Shown: piece after piece, positions 1 through 8,716 of the stretch
Position numbering within the stretch: the stretch's first letter is position 1
Layout: every line of letters begins with the position of its first letter
Source: Fulvivirga imtechensis AK7
GTDB lineage: Bacteria > Bacteroidota > Bacteroidia > Cytophagales > Cyclobacteriaceae
Length of the DNA: 40,956 nucleotides
Direction: 5' to 3'
Assembly: GCF_000331535.1 (NCBI RefSeq)
Contig: NZ_AMZN01000053.1
Span: 1 to 40,956 of the forward strand
Notes under the pieces: generated by a model
Databases searched by the model: none
What the model was told of the DNA's origin: nothing
What the model saw: only the letters and a program-made list of their open reading frames with translations
Position numbers and translations under genes: made by a program

Positions 1-77
1 ACTATAAACTATAAACTATAAACTATAAACTATAAACTATAAACCGTAAACTGTAAACTGTAAACTATAAACTGTAA
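1..77. repeat. Heptanucleotide tandem array, 11 units
   Basis: Eleven back-to-back 7-base units: ACTATAA six times, then ACCGTAA, ACTGTAA twice, ACTATAA and ACTGTAA. The period is exactly 7 and does not slip. The left end is cut by the window edge, so the array may be longer. It lies about 145 bases upstream of the superoxide dismutase gene. Units vary only at positions 3 and 4. Confidence 0.95.
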
Positions 78-222
78 ACCCCCTATCTACTTTCAAAACT
101 TTTGGAAGAAATGAAATAGCACACCACTACTCACGACTCTCTTCGCGGCTATTACCCATAGGGTGGATAAGAAGATTATTTTCTCTTATATTGGCCCCGA
201 TTTTTAACCAACGATAATAACT

Positions 223-816
223 ATGAAAAAACTAAACTTGTATTTTCTGATGGTACTGGGGGCTACATTGGCGGCCTGTAATGGTACTTCCAATAAGGGG
301 GAAGCTAACGAGACAGAGACAACAGAAACAACTGAAGAGGTCAAAGCCAGTAAGGAGCAGATGACTGCCCGGGCGCAGTTGTCGAGCGCTAGCGGGAGCG
401 GGGCAACCGGAGAGGCTACGTTTACCGATCTTGGAGAAGGAGAAGTAACGCTTAAACTGACGATAGAGAATGCTACTCCGGGGGAGCATGCAGTGCATTT
501 GCATGAAAATGGAGATTGTAGCGCTCCTGATGCCAGTTCAGCAGGCGGGCACTGGAATCCTGCCGGTGTTGAGCATGGTAAGCGCCCGGTAGATATGCAA
601 TTTCATGCAGGTGATATTGATAACCTTGTGGTAGGTGAAGACGGTAAGGGAGAACTGACTATGACCGTGGCCGGATGGAGCATAGGAGGGTCTGACAGCA
701 CTAATATTATCAATAAAGCAGTAATTGTACATGCTGAGGCTGATGATTTCGAATCACAACCATCTGGCGCTGCAGGCAAACGAATTGCCTGCGGGGTGAT
801 AAAAAAGACTGAATAA
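223..816 (+). CDS. sodC: Cu/Zn superoxide dismutase, lipoprotein
   Basis: 197-residue Cu/Zn superoxide dismutase that would convert superoxide to oxygen and peroxide outside the cytoplasm. A lipobox (LGATLAAC, Cys19) follows a short hydrophobic signal, so it is probably a lipoprotein. A Thr/Glu-rich linker (about residues 22-50) precedes the dismutase fold. Metal ligands are visible in HLHENGDC (two Cu-binding His), GGHWNP (bridging His), FHAGD (Zn His and Asp) and VHAE (Cu His). The active-site Arg and disulfide Cys are in GKRIACGV near the C-terminus. Length is normal for a periplasmic SodC plus linker. It stands alone; its 3' end faces a minus-strand small ORF across a hairpin. Identification is firm; surface versus periplasmic exposure is inferred. 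Confidence 0.95.
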   Translation: MKKLNLYFLMVLGATLAACNGTSNKGEANETETTETTEEVKASKEQMTARAQLSSASGSGATGEATFTDLGEGEVTLKLTIENATPGEHAVHLHENGDCSAPDASSAGGHWNPAGVEHGKRPVDMQFHAGDIDNLVVGEDGKGELTMTVAGWSIGGSDSTNIINKAVIVHAEADDFESQPSGAAGKRIACGVIKKTE

Positions 817-842
817 AGTGCCGTTGAGTAATCATAAGCTAT

Positions 843-879
843 TTTGGATAAAATGAAGGGTTACTTCATTTTATCCAAA
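843..879. terminator. Bidirectional hairpin between convergent genes
   Basis: A perfect 16-base inverted repeat (843-858 against 864-879) with a 5-base loop lies 26 bases after the sodC stop. It also covers the 3' end of the convergent small ORF. The arms are A/T-rich, ending in runs of T and A, so it could stop transcription from both sides. Terminator function is inferred. Confidence 0.6.
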
Positions 880-1013
880 GCTATTTTCCTGGCCGCAATT
901 TCCATTTTCATATAGGCCAATACTTTATTTACCCTTTCCTCGATTTCCTTCTTTGAGATATACTTACTTGGCTCGGGAAAAGCTTTGATGTGCTTTCTAA
1001 TATCGATGATCAT
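861..1013 (-). CDS. Small hypothetical protein, 50 aa
   Basis: A short minus-strand frame starting with ATG at 1013 (MIIDIRKHIKAFPEPSKYIS...), 50 residues, Lys/Glu-rich and predicted mainly helical. An in-frame upstream start at 1088 would give 75 residues but adds an unconvincing N-terminus. I do not recognise a family. Its last codons lie in the hairpin shared with sodC. It sits just downstream of the CHAD gene on the same strand (17 bases from the longer start), so it might be co-transcribed. It may be spurious. Confidence 0.4.
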   Translation of the reverse strand: MIIDIRKHIKAFPEPSKYISKKEIEERVNKVLAYMKMEIAARKIALDKMK

Positions 1014-1104
1014 AATACTCTTAAATTTTAAAATGTTCCAACTTCTATATTTAAATAACGTAAAATCACCGCGATCGGTGCAGGGCATTCGATAATATTT
1101 TTTA

Positions 1105-2061
1105 TTAATTTCCCTGTTCCAGACTGGCGATATTTACCTCTTCATTTTGCAAAAGTTTTTGCTGGTAATTATCCCAGTAAGCCGTTATCTTTTTGGCAAA
1201 ACTATCGGGGTCATCCTGGTACAGGTTTGAACCTAACAGAAATGCCAACCGTTGCAGTTGATCACGTTGAAAATTAATTAAAGCGGAAAGTAATCCTTTT
1301 TCTGCCTCATCTTTAAAATTAACTCTTCCACCACTAATTTGTTCATGTAAAATTGACAGATCGTGGTCTAGTCCGAGAAAATCTGCCAAACTATCTAATT
1401 CTGTAGTATAAGCGTTCATTACATTTGGCCAAACAATGGTGAATATCTCATACTGATAACGTAAATATTTGACTCTTTTCCGCCATTCATGCAAATCATT
1501 GGTGTCTTTCGAATGCTTTGATTTGTTAAAAGATTCCAGTCCACGGGCATACACTTTCCTCATACCGGATGCCACATGGTCAAAAGTAAGAGCGTCCGGT
1601 GACAGATGATTTTGTTGTTTAGTTTTTTCTTGCAGGTGGTTGCTGATGTTCTCAAGTCTTTTTTCCCCGGTTAAATATTGTTTAACCATCTTTTGTCTGT
1701 GGGCTCTCAACGTTTTTAATGGCACTTCAAAGGCATCATTAGCCAGCTCAGGTTGATACACACCTTTTATATGCTGCAAGGCTTCAATTATGGCGGTACT
1801 GTCGCGTAACTCCGCTATTTGTTTACCCATATCCCGGTAAAACCCATTTTCGGCTTTGTACGACTCCTCACCAATAGCATGCCGGATAAAGCGCAGCATA
1901 GCTCTGATCTTTTTGCCGGACTTTCGCAGTTCATGGATAACGTTGTGACGGTTGCTGGAAGAAACCTTTTCCAAAATTTCAAGGCAAAAAGATTCTTCCT
2001 GACGTATTAATTTATTGATTCCGTCTGTAAGGTTTTTGTCGGGAAGTTGCAGGCTCATCAT
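1105..2061 (-). CDS. CHAD domain protein
   Basis: 318-residue helical protein with the two halves of a CHAD (conserved histidine alpha-helical) domain. The first signature is around residues 38-60 (VIHELRKSGKKIRAMLRFIR) and the second around 190-215 (LHEWRKRVKYLRYQYE). Both have the conserved His and the Arg/Lys clusters that in this family bind polyphosphate or other polyanions. No CYTH triphosphatase domain is fused or adjacent, so it is a stand-alone CHAD protein. No signal peptide. Polyphosphate binding is family knowledge, not visible here. The starting ATG ATG pair leaves 1-2 residues uncertain. Confidence 0.88.
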   Translation of the reverse strand: MMSLQLPDKNLTDGINKLIRQEESFCLEILEKVSSSNRHNVIHELRKSGKKIRAMLRFIRHAIGEESYKAENGFYRDMGKQIAELRDSTAIIEALQHIKGVYQPELANDAFEVPLKTLRAHRQKMVKQYLTGEKRLENISNHLQEKTKQQNHLSPDALTFDHVASGMRKVYARGLESFNKSKHSKDTNDLHEWRKRVKYLRYQYEIFTIVWPNVMNAYTTELDSLADFLGLDHDLSILHEQISGGRVNFKDEAEKGLLSALINFQRDQLQRLAFLLGSNLYQDDPDSFAKKITAYWDNYQQKLLQNEEVNIASLEQGN

Positions 2062-2258
2062 TTCCCAGGAAATTTACTCAATAAACGCGCCATTTGGAAT
2101 AAAAACATGTTTGTATATATTGCCTCTGAGAATTGGGTAGTGATGTGCACGCAAAGGGTATTAATTTGCACAAATACAGTGACAAGTAGTGGCTCGTCAT
2201 GGCCACTTTCTCAGGGCTGTTGAGATTGTTTTGTCATTATTCACAAAATCAACTAAAG

Positions 2259-2281
2259 GTAATTGGCTACCTGCCAATTAC
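2259..2281. repeat. Perfect hairpin in a long spacer
   Basis: A perfect 9-base inverted repeat (2259-2267 / 2273-2281) with a 5-base loop, in the 509-base spacer between the divergent CHAD and cytochrome c genes. There is no T-run, so it is not a classic terminator. It could be an operator or chance. The rest of this spacer from 2062 to 2312 shows nothing else I can identify. Confidence 0.4.
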
Positions 2282-2312
2282 GATTAAGTGTGAGTTTTGT
2301 TTGAGTACTAAG

Positions 2313-2482
2313 TAGTGTCTCTAAGAACACGTCAATGTCCGCGTTACGCTCGTTGCAAAATGATCTTCCCGACAACTGTAACAACTGTACATGACTACCG
2401 CTTTTTGGAACTTCGTCCCGCACTTTGTCACTTTATCGGGAACGTTTTCTTACAGCCACTTAGAGTTTTCTTACAAACACTA
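2313..2482 (+). repeat. Dispersed repeat family I, copy A
   Basis: About 170 bases. It begins TAGTGTCTCTAAGAACAC and ends in GTTTTCTTACAAACACTA, the inverted form of the family end. The internal segments GCGTTACGCTCGT and CCGCTTTTTGGAACTTCGTCCCG are shared with the other copies. It is a little longer and more diverged than copy B. It lies 88 bases upstream of the cytochrome c start, in the same direction. A spurious frame beginning at the repeat runs into the cytochrome gene. Confidence 0.85.
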
Positions 2483-2570
2483 AGTATGCTCTCCCTTCAT
2501 CGGGTGACACCACATGTAACTCCTCAGTGGTATCCACCATGTGTGGCACAAATTTTTCGGGGAGTTAGAT

Positions 2571-3239
2571 ATGAGAATTTTTAAGACAAATTACTTGCCT
2601 TGCGTATTTATAGGCTTGTTTTTGCCAATTGCTACTGTTTTTTCCCAATCAGGAAACCGCATTGACTATTACTCAGACAGTAGAAATCAGGCAGACCTTC
2701 CCACAGACCAGATGGTATTGCTTGAGGGGAAGCAGTTGTTCAACACGCATTGTGGAAGCTGTCACAGCCTTTGCCAACAAAGAATCGGCCCTCCACTGGC
2801 CGGAGTAACCGACCGAAGACCTGTGTCATGGTTGTTTGACTTTATAGCCAGCTCGCAAAAGGTGATTCAAAATGGGGACCCATATGCAGGCTTTCTATAT
2901 CAGCAATACAATAATGCCATTATGCCCGACTTCAACTTTTTATCACAGGAAAAAGTGTTGGCTATCCTGGGGTACATCAATGCAGCTTCTTCTGCACCTT
3001 CACACATAGCGGGCGTAAATGGCAGGCCTTTGCGCGATGCACAAGAACTTAAGCAGCCTGGGGAATTTCCACTGCAGGGTAAGGTGACAGCAATGGAGGA
3101 CGAACAGGAGGGATCGGCCGGCACTAAGTATCTTATATTGAAGGTAGTGATCTTTGTGGTGGCTACACTTTCAATGCTGGCGCACATTCTCTATGTAGCA
3201 AGTTTATGGAAAAAGGGAAAAGCGAAATTTAGGATATAG
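2571..3239 (+). CDS. Membrane-anchored c-type cytochrome
   Basis: 222 residues from the ATG at 2571, chosen because it gives a clean signal peptide (about residues 1-26) and follows a GGGAG stretch; a GTG 30 bases upstream is less likely. One haem-c site, CGSCH at residues 61-65, with a probable Met axial ligand in NAIMPDF about 60 residues later. A C-terminal membrane helix (about 190-212) is followed by a Lys-rich tail. This suggests a mono-haem cytochrome c tethered to the outer face of the inner membrane, an electron carrier. No oxidase or reductase gene is next to it, so its partners are unknown. It converges on the Mrp operon (10 bases between stops). Confidence 0.85.
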   Translation: MRIFKTNYLPCVFIGLFLPIATVFSQSGNRIDYYSDSRNQADLPTDQMVLLEGKQLFNTHCGSCHSLCQQRIGPPLAGVTDRRPVSWLFDFIASSQKVIQNGDPYAGFLYQQYNNAIMPDFNFLSQEKVLAILGYINAASSAPSHIAGVNGRPLRDAQELKQPGEFPLQGKVTAMEDEQEGSAGTKYLILKVVIFVVATLSMLAHILYVASLWKKGKAKFRI

Positions 3240-3248
3240 ATTTAGCAT

Positions 3249-3602
3249 CTATTCGTGAGAAGCTTCTTTGTTGCGTTGTTGAGCTTTTTCAAGATCATCT
3301 CTGTGCGTTTTTTTCCATTTTGGCACCTGCATCAAATGAGCAGCTCTGCTAATCATATGTGTAGCAACAGGTGTGGTAAGGAATATGAATGACATGATGA
3401 CAACACATTTAATGACAGTGGCAAGATCAAAAAAATGAATGCACAGCGCGGTGAGCATAAGGAACATACCCAACGTTGGAGCCTTGGTAGTGGCATGCAT
3501 GCGCATATAAACATCAGGAAGTCTATGCAGTCCGATGCTTGCTATGAGCATGAACAACGCTCCCGATACCAGTGATATGACAACCAGCCACTCTCTAATC
3601 AT
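3249..3602 (-). CDS. mnhG: Na+/H+ antiporter subunit G
   Basis: 117 residues from ATG 3602 (MIREWLVV...). A longer frame to 3665 would overlap mnhF heavily and is rejected. MrpG/MnhG/PhaG family: three membrane helices and the signature IGLHRLPDVYMRMHATTKAPTLG near the first third. It is the last gene of the Mrp operon; its start overlaps the mnhF stop by 8 bases, indicating translational coupling. MrpG is a small scaffold subunit of the hetero-oligomeric Na+(K+)/H+ antiporter. The charged C-terminal tail faces the cytoplasm. Confidence 0.92.
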   Translation of the reverse strand: MIREWLVVISLVSGALFMLIASIGLHRLPDVYMRMHATTKAPTLGMFLMLTALCIHFFDLATVIKCVVIMSFIFLTTPVATHMISRAAHLMQVPKWKKTHRDDLEKAQQRNKEASHE

Positions 3603-3864
3603 TCCTGGCTTTGGTTTTGAGATACTTAGCAATAACAACGGTGCCCAGGAAAAATATAGGAGCAATAATAAGTACGGTGTTGATGTATACTATTTTGTTG
3701 CTCATAAATATGAAACTTATAATAATCCCCATTGTCAACGAAGCGACCAGATCCAGCGAAATTACCCTGTCAGGTAAGGTCGGACCCTTAATTAACCAAA
3801 TGATGGTAATAGCAAGTGCTAATAACAGAATAACAAATGTAATATGTGTGGCTGTTTCTATCAT
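3595..3864 (-). CDS. mnhF: Na+/H+ antiporter subunit F
   Basis: 89 residues, three membrane helices, MrpF/MnhF/PhaF family: GPTLPDRVISLDLVAS in the first loop is the family hallmark, with the Asp of LPDRV conserved. It overlaps the preceding mnhE stop by one base (TAATG) and the following mnhG start by 8 bases. It is an essential small subunit of the Mrp antiporter complex. Length is normal. Confidence 0.95.
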   Translation of the reverse strand: MIETATHITFVILLLALAITIIWLIKGPTLPDRVISLDLVASLTMGIIISFIFMSNKIVYINTVLIIAPIFFLGTVVIAKYLKTKARND

Positions 3865-4196
3865 TAATCAAATATTTTATCTATCCTTTGTTCCAACTGT
3901 TTTATTTCTTTTAGAAAATCCTTTACGTTATCTACATACATAGCATGTATATACAGCTTTTCCTTATTATCAGAGATATCAAGGCTTAAGGTGCCGGGTG
4001 TCATACTTATCAGGTTGGCCAGGAGCAGAATCTCATGATCAGTTTTGACTTCAATAGGCACCTCAATAACTGCCGGCTCCATATAAAAGGTAGGGGTGAG
4101 AACTTCATGAGCGACTTCAATATTTGAAGAGATGAATCGCTTAAAAAAGAAAAAGACCATTTCAATAACGAACCATATTTTAGATACTGCTCTCAT
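3864..4196 (-). CDS. mnhE: Na+/H+ antiporter subunit E (short form)
   Basis: 110 residues. The conserved C-terminal half of MrpE is clear (LLANLISMTPGTLSLDIS, then the HAMYVD segment). Typical MrpE proteins are about 155-165 residues with two extra N-terminal helices. This one has a single short hydrophobic segment (about 6-20), so it is a short form. The start overlaps the mnhD stop by 4 bases (ATGA), which supports the chosen start and argues against a lost upstream part. The consequence of missing helices is unknown. Confidence 0.88.
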   Translation of the reverse strand: MRAVSKIWFVIEMVFFFFKRFISSNIEVAHEVLTPTFYMEPAVIEVPIEVKTDHEILLLANLISMTPGTLSLDISDNKEKLYIHAMYVDNVKDFLKEIKQLEQRIDKIFD

Positions 4197-5668
4197 GGTG
4201 TTGCCCCTCCTAGTATTGCTTTTATATAATGATCCGGGTTCAACAATTGTTCAGCGGCAATAGTGGTCAGGTCAATGAAAAAAGATGCACCTATGCCCAA
4301 TGCAATACTTAGGGAAGCTAATACAATGCAGGGCAACGCCAACGCTATGGAGAGTTTTGTTTTAGCAGTGGGGGTGTTCTGATCTTCTTGCCAAAAGGCT
4401 TTATTCCATATTTTTATCATTGAAAATAATGTGATGATACTCACTAAAAGTGCAAAAAAGGAAATAACATATTGTTGACTTTCCAATCCCGCTTTAACGA
4501 GGAGAAATTTACCAAAGAACCCGGAGAGGGGAGGTAGTCCTGCCAGGGCCATCGCAGGAATAAAGAATAGCAAAGCGACCAACGGACGTTCATTATACAC
4601 ACCTCTTAAGGTCTTTAGGTGGTATGAGCCCTTCAGATGATTTAAGATCCCGGCTACAAGGAACGTATTTGTCTTGGCCATTACGTTGTGAAAAATAAAG
4701 TATATAGCCCCTGCTATACCTAAGGGAGTAAATATGCCGAGGCCCATGATCATATAGCCTATTTGGCTTATGATATGAAAAGATAAGATGCGCCTGATGT
4801 CGTTTTGGGAAGCAGCCATAAGCACACCGATAAGCATGGTTGCTCCGGCTGTAACTAATAGCAGTGTGTGCCAAAAAGAGGTATTATGAATAAAAAACAA
4901 TGTAAAGGAGCGGATTAAGCCATATACACCAACTTTGGTTAATAAACCTGCAAACAAAGCGCTGACTGCTACAGGAGGTGTATGGTAAGATGCAGGGAGC
5001 CAGTAAAAAAAAGGAAACATAGCCGCTTTTATGCCAAAAGCAATGAAAAACAACATTGCCGAAGTGTTCATGAGCATAGAATTATCTTCTTTTATTATGC
5101 GTGCGAGGTCAGCCATGTTTAGTGTGCCGGTTTCTCCATAGATAAGTCCAATACCTGCTATAAAGAAAAATGAAGAGAGAAGGCTGAGTGTGATGTATTT
5201 TATAGCACCTTCGAGTTGAGCTTTTTCATTTCCCAATACCAACAAGCAAAATGAAGCCATTAGCATCACCTCGAACCATACGAAGAGGTTAAAAATATCC
5301 CCGGTAATAAAAGCTCCATTAACACCGAGCAAGAGGGCGTTAAAAAGCGGATGAAAATGATAGAGCTCTCTTTGTCGGCCCACGTTGGAAGTTGAAAATA
5401 TGCTGATGCAGATACCTATTATGCCCGACATCACCAGCATAATTGCGCTAAACATATCGATCACTAAAGGTATACCCATGGGAGCAGGCCAGTTGCCAAC
5501 ATGCATCACTTGAATACCTTGTACATGAACGATGTTAAGGAGGTAAATAGATGATACTAGCAGGAGTAGGGTTGCTGTGATGGAGATGAAGCGTTTGAAC
5601 ACAATATTTTTGAATAATAGCAGTAATATGATGCTTGCAAAAGGGATTAAAATGGGTAGCGTTATCAT
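4193..5668 (-). CDS. mnhD: Na+/H+ antiporter subunit D
   Basis: 491-residue polytopic protein of the MrpD/NuoN-like antiporter family. The glutamate in the helix FNLFVWFEVMLMASF (about residue 130) and the lysine-bearing GIKAAMFPFFYWLPASYHTPP (about 210-232) are the proton-path elements seen in complex I antiporter subunits. A further conserved stretch is LPPLSGFFGKF near residue 390. Start and stop overlap mnhC and mnhE by 4 bases. Together with MnhA it forms the ion-translocating core of the antiporter. Confidence 0.95.
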   Translation of the reverse strand: MITLPILIPFASIILLLLFKNIVFKRFISITATLLLLVSSIYLLNIVHVQGIQVMHVGNWPAPMGIPLVIDMFSAIMLVMSGIIGICISIFSTSNVGRQRELYHFHPLFNALLLGVNGAFITGDIFNLFVWFEVMLMASFCLLVLGNEKAQLEGAIKYITLSLLSSFFFIAGIGLIYGETGTLNMADLARIIKEDNSMLMNTSAMLFFIAFGIKAAMFPFFYWLPASYHTPPVAVSALFAGLLTKVGVYGLIRSFTLFFIHNTSFWHTLLLVTAGATMLIGVLMAASQNDIRRILSFHIISQIGYMIMGLGIFTPLGIAGAIYFIFHNVMAKTNTFLVAGILNHLKGSYHLKTLRGVYNERPLVALLFFIPAMALAGLPPLSGFFGKFLLVKAGLESQQYVISFFALLVSIITLFSMIKIWNKAFWQEDQNTPTAKTKLSIALALPCIVLASLSIALGIGASFFIDLTTIAAEQLLNPDHYIKAILGGATP

Positions 5669-6018
5669 TCGAATTTATCCGTTTCTTTTACCTGATCAAG
5701 ATCTTCAGTGCCTGAAACACTATGATATTTGTAAGTTAGCACCAGGGTAAATGCTATCAGCCCGAAACCAATAACAATGGCTGTAAGGATTAATGCCTGC
5801 GGTAACGGATCCGCAATATTCTCAGGAGGTGTTTGTTGTTCCTGTTCAATAAAAGCGGGTTTTCCATGGGTGAGTCCGCCGGCCGTAAATACAAGAAGAT
5901 TGGTTGCATTGCTTAAGAACATAATGCCCAATATCAACTTTACAATACTCCTTCTTAGCAGAAGGTATACGGATATAGCATATAATAATCCTATTGATAT
6001 GGCTAAAATTACTTCCAT
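5665..6018 (-). CDS. mnhC: Na+/H+ antiporter subunit C
   Basis: 117 residues from ATG 6018 (MEVILAIS...). The frame is open to 6147, but that extension lies inside mnhB and looks non-membrane, so it is rejected. It is a NuoK-like three-helix subunit: LILGIMFLSNATNLLVF carries the family signature, and PLPQALILTAIVIGF is the third helix with its conserved Ala-Leu-Ile-Leu-Thr-Ala-Ile-Val. It overlaps mnhB by 10 bases and mnhD by 4. The C-terminal tail is acidic. Confidence 0.93.
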   Translation of the reverse strand: MEVILAISIGLLYAISVYLLLRRSIVKLILGIMFLSNATNLLVFTAGGLTHGKPAFIEQEQQTPPENIADPLPQALILTAIVIGFGLIAFTLVLTYKYHSVSGTEDLDQVKETDKFE

Positions 6019-6428
6019 TCCAGTTCCTCCAATATTGCAAGTGTAATTCCTAACAGCACGCTCATTACTATAAAATAGATCCCGATATCGAACAAAAGAG
6101 GTGTGCCGAGCTTTATCTGTGTTATCCCGATATCTACCTCCGTCCATAAGCCGGTGAGTAAAGGGTTATTTGTAGCGAATGCCGCTGTAGCACCAGCCAA
6201 GATCATTACCATTCCGAAAACCAGGAGTGTCTTTGGCCTGTGGTACCATAAATATCCCTTATCTGCTCCATGAGCAAAGGTATAGAATAGAATGCCTGAT
6301 GAAGCCAGAAGTCCACCTATGAACCCACCCCCGGGTGCATTATGCCCTCGAAGAAGCACGTATATTGAGAAAAGCAAAAGCACCGGTTTCAGATACCTGG
6401 CTGCCAACTGTAAAATGATCGAATTCAT
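6009..6428 (-). CDS. mnhB: Na+/H+ antiporter subunit B
   Basis: 139 residues with four membrane helices. The MrpB signature is RGHNAPGGGFIGGLLASS (about residues 27-44). The gene overlaps mnhA by 4 bases and mnhC by 10. In this genome mnhB is separate, while the MbhD/MbhE-like parts are at the C-terminus of mnhA, which is the Group 1 (seven-gene) Mrp arrangement. Confidence 0.94.
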   Translation of the reverse strand: MNSIILQLAARYLKPVLLLFSIYVLLRGHNAPGGGFIGGLLASSGILFYTFAHGADKGYLWYHRPKTLLVFGMVMILAGATAAFATNNPLLTGLWTEVDIGITQIKLGTPLLFDIGIYFIVMSVLLGITLAILEELEWK

Positions 6429-8716
6429 ATGTTGTTATTTTTAAATTTGAGTAGAGAAAAGATGCCCAGAGATGCAATGGCCAAAACCAATATTTCTCCC
6501 ATAGTATCCAAAGCCCGGAAATCCACTAGGATTACATTTACAATATTTTTCCCATGGGCTTCTGTATAGCTATTTTGAGCGATATAGTTTGAAACCGGAT
6601 AGCTAAGGTGTAAATGGTCTGATTTTAGTACCAGTCCTGCCATAAAACCTCCTATCGACAGCGCTATTATTGCATCACGAACTTTGGAAGAGCGGGATAG
6701 GTGCTTGGTGAAGGGTGGTAATTTTTGAAAAACGAGTACAAAAAGAACCAGTGTCAGCGTCTCTACCAATACCTGGGTAATGGCAAGGTCTACAGCTCCG
6801 TAAACCAGGTAGATCACAGCAACCCCAAAACCTACTGCTCCCATAATGACGATCGCGACAAGCCTGGACGTGGTGAAAACAGCAGCTATTGCGGCTACAG
6901 ACATAGCAATGGCAATTGTAGCCACGTAGTAAGAAACGGGAGACAGATTTTGAAGGAATACCCAACTCCATGTATTATTTAGTTGATACCATATCAGCCC
7001 GGCAGCAACGATAAATACCACCATCAGGTAAAAGCGGTAGTACCCATGCTGAAAGAAGCTGGTATGTTTCTTTGTCAGTATCAGGAAATGATGCACCAGG
7101 TTATTGAAAACCGCCGCAAACTCAATGCTGAAAAGGGCGTTATTGACCTTGGCGAAAAGCGGTAACATAAATCTTCTGAAAGTAAAAATTAAAACACCCG
7201 ATGCTACCGTCACCAGGCTTAGCAGAAACGCCACATTGAAGCCGTGCCACAGCTTTAATTCAACTTCTACCGGTATGACTTTGACAGCGGCAAGAGCAAA
7301 TTCCATCAAAGGTTCAATGGGTTTGGGAAACAATGCCAATACGAGGCTCAGGGTAGCCAGGATGGCGGGTCCTATCCAGAAGGCAGCCCCTGCTTCCTTT
7401 ACCTGATGCTGCCGGTCTTCTTTTTTGAAGAATACTTTGTAGGCGAAGATCATGGAAACAGCCACCATAAAAATGTTGGACAGAACGCTGAACATCAACA
7501 CATAATCAGAAACCCCGGGGGCTTGTTCTCCGGCCTGGTATATGAATTCTTTGCTGATGTAGCCAAGCATTGGAGGCAGACCTGCCATTGATAGAAGCGC
7601 CAGCATGGCTGTGGCTGTGGTCAGCGGCATCTTTTTGTAAAGCCCTCCCAGCTCATTAATATTTCGGGTGCCCGTTTTTTTGTCGATGGCGCCGGCCACC
7701 ATAAACAAGGTGGCCTTATACAGCGCATGTACGATGAGATAGGTCAGGGCAGCTTTCACCGAAAGAAAAGTGCCTATTCCGATCAGCATCACTAAAATAC
7801 CCAAAGCGCTGATTGTTACATAAGCAAGTATGGCTTTAAGGTCTTTTTGCGTTAGGGAAAGATAAGCTCCGACCAGCATTGTGGCTGCCCCAAAAAAAGT
7901 GATAATATTTTGCCATTCGCTGGTATTTCCAAGTATAGGATTCAGCCGTGCCAACAGGTATATTCCTGCGTTGACCATAGCTGCCGAATGCAGGTAAGCG
8001 CTCACCGGGGTGGGCGCTTTCATGGCTATTGGCAACCAAAAGTGAAATGGGAATTGCGCTGACTTTGTGAATGCACCTATCAGTATGAGAATTAAGAGCG
8101 GCAGGTACAATGGATGCTCCGACAGCGACTCAGGGTTCGACAGCAGTTCAGTCAACTCGTAGGTTCCGGAGGCATGCCCCAGCAGGATGAATCCTGCCAG
8201 TAAGGATAGCCCTCCAAACTCAGTGATGATGAGCGCTTGCAAAGCAGCAGATCGGGCCTTCTTTTTATAGTGGTGAAAACCAATGAGTAAAAATGAGCTG
8301 ATACTGGTGAGTTCCCAGCAAACGTACAGGGTGATGAGGTTGGCAGAAAGTACCAGGCCGAGCATGGCTCCCATAAAAACAAGCATAAAGCCATAGAACC
8401 GCCCCTTATGTTCGTCAGACTTCATATACCCATTGGAGTAAATAAGCACCAACCCACCGATACCCAGAATTATTAGAGAAAACAGCAAGCTGAGACCATC
8501 CAGGTAAAAAGTCAATTGAATGCCCAGGGATTCCACCCATCCATAGGAGGTGTATAACTCCTGGCCGTTCCTGATAGCCGAATAAAGGGTCAAAAAGTAA
8601 ATGAAGAGTATCAGGGGGAGGATGGCCAAAACCATCCCGATACTCTTTTTGAGCAATTTTGCTATCAATGGTGCGAAGGCAGCAGCCACAAATATCGACA
8701 AAACGGATTGAAGCAT
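6425..8716 (-). CDS. mnhA: Na+/H+ antiporter subunit A
   Basis: 763-residue MrpA, the largest subunit, homologous to complex I NuoL. The antiporter core covers about residues 60-420: CWELTSISSFLLIGFHHY has the key Glu, SAQFPFHFWLPIAMKAPTPVSA is the family hallmark, and HALYKATLFMVAGAID carries the Lys/His. The C-terminus has an MbhD-like helix pair (VYGAVDLAITQVLVETLTL) and an MbhE-like end (RALDTMGEILVLAIASLGIF). The size is slightly below the roughly 800 residues of the Bacillus protein. It is the first gene of the operon; its promoter must lie in 8717-8895, shared with the divergent phospholipase-like gene. Physiological role: Na+ extrusion and alkaline pH homeostasis. Confidence 0.96.
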   Translation of the reverse strand: MLQSVLSIFVAAAFAPLIAKLLKKSIGMVLAILPLILFIYFLTLYSAIRNGQELYTSYGWVESLGIQLTFYLDGLSLLFSLIILGIGGLVLIYSNGYMKSDEHKGRFYGFMLVFMGAMLGLVLSANLITLYVCWELTSISSFLLIGFHHYKKKARSAALQALIITEFGGLSLLAGFILLGHASGTYELTELLSNPESLSEHPLYLPLLILILIGAFTKSAQFPFHFWLPIAMKAPTPVSAYLHSAAMVNAGIYLLARLNPILGNTSEWQNIITFFGAATMLVGAYLSLTQKDLKAILAYVTISALGILVMLIGIGTFLSVKAALTYLIVHALYKATLFMVAGAIDKKTGTRNINELGGLYKKMPLTTATAMLALLSMAGLPPMLGYISKEFIYQAGEQAPGVSDYVLMFSVLSNIFMVAVSMIFAYKVFFKKEDRQHQVKEAGAAFWIGPAILATLSLVLALFPKPIEPLMEFALAAVKVIPVEVELKLWHGFNVAFLLSLVTVASGVLIFTFRRFMLPLFAKVNNALFSIEFAAVFNNLVHHFLILTKKHTSFFQHGYYRFYLMVVFIVAAGLIWYQLNNTWSWVFLQNLSPVSYYVATIAIAMSVAAIAAVFTTSRLVAIVIMGAVGFGVAVIYLVYGAVDLAITQVLVETLTLVLFVLVFQKLPPFTKHLSRSSKVRDAIIALSIGGFMAGLVLKSDHLHLSYPVSNYIAQNSYTEAHGKNIVNVILVDFRALDTMGEILVLAIASLGIFSLLKFKNNNI

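Noticed and set aside
1-77. Possible CRISPR array
   Set aside because: Units are 7 bases with no spacers between them.
2315-2584. 89-residue plus-strand frame (and similar frames at 32407 and 32552 starting MSLRK/MSLRT)
   Set aside because: All begin inside the family I repeat with a GTG; the first also overlaps the start of the cytochrome c gene. The reading frame is shared only because the DNA repeat is shared, and copies diverge with frame-changing indels.
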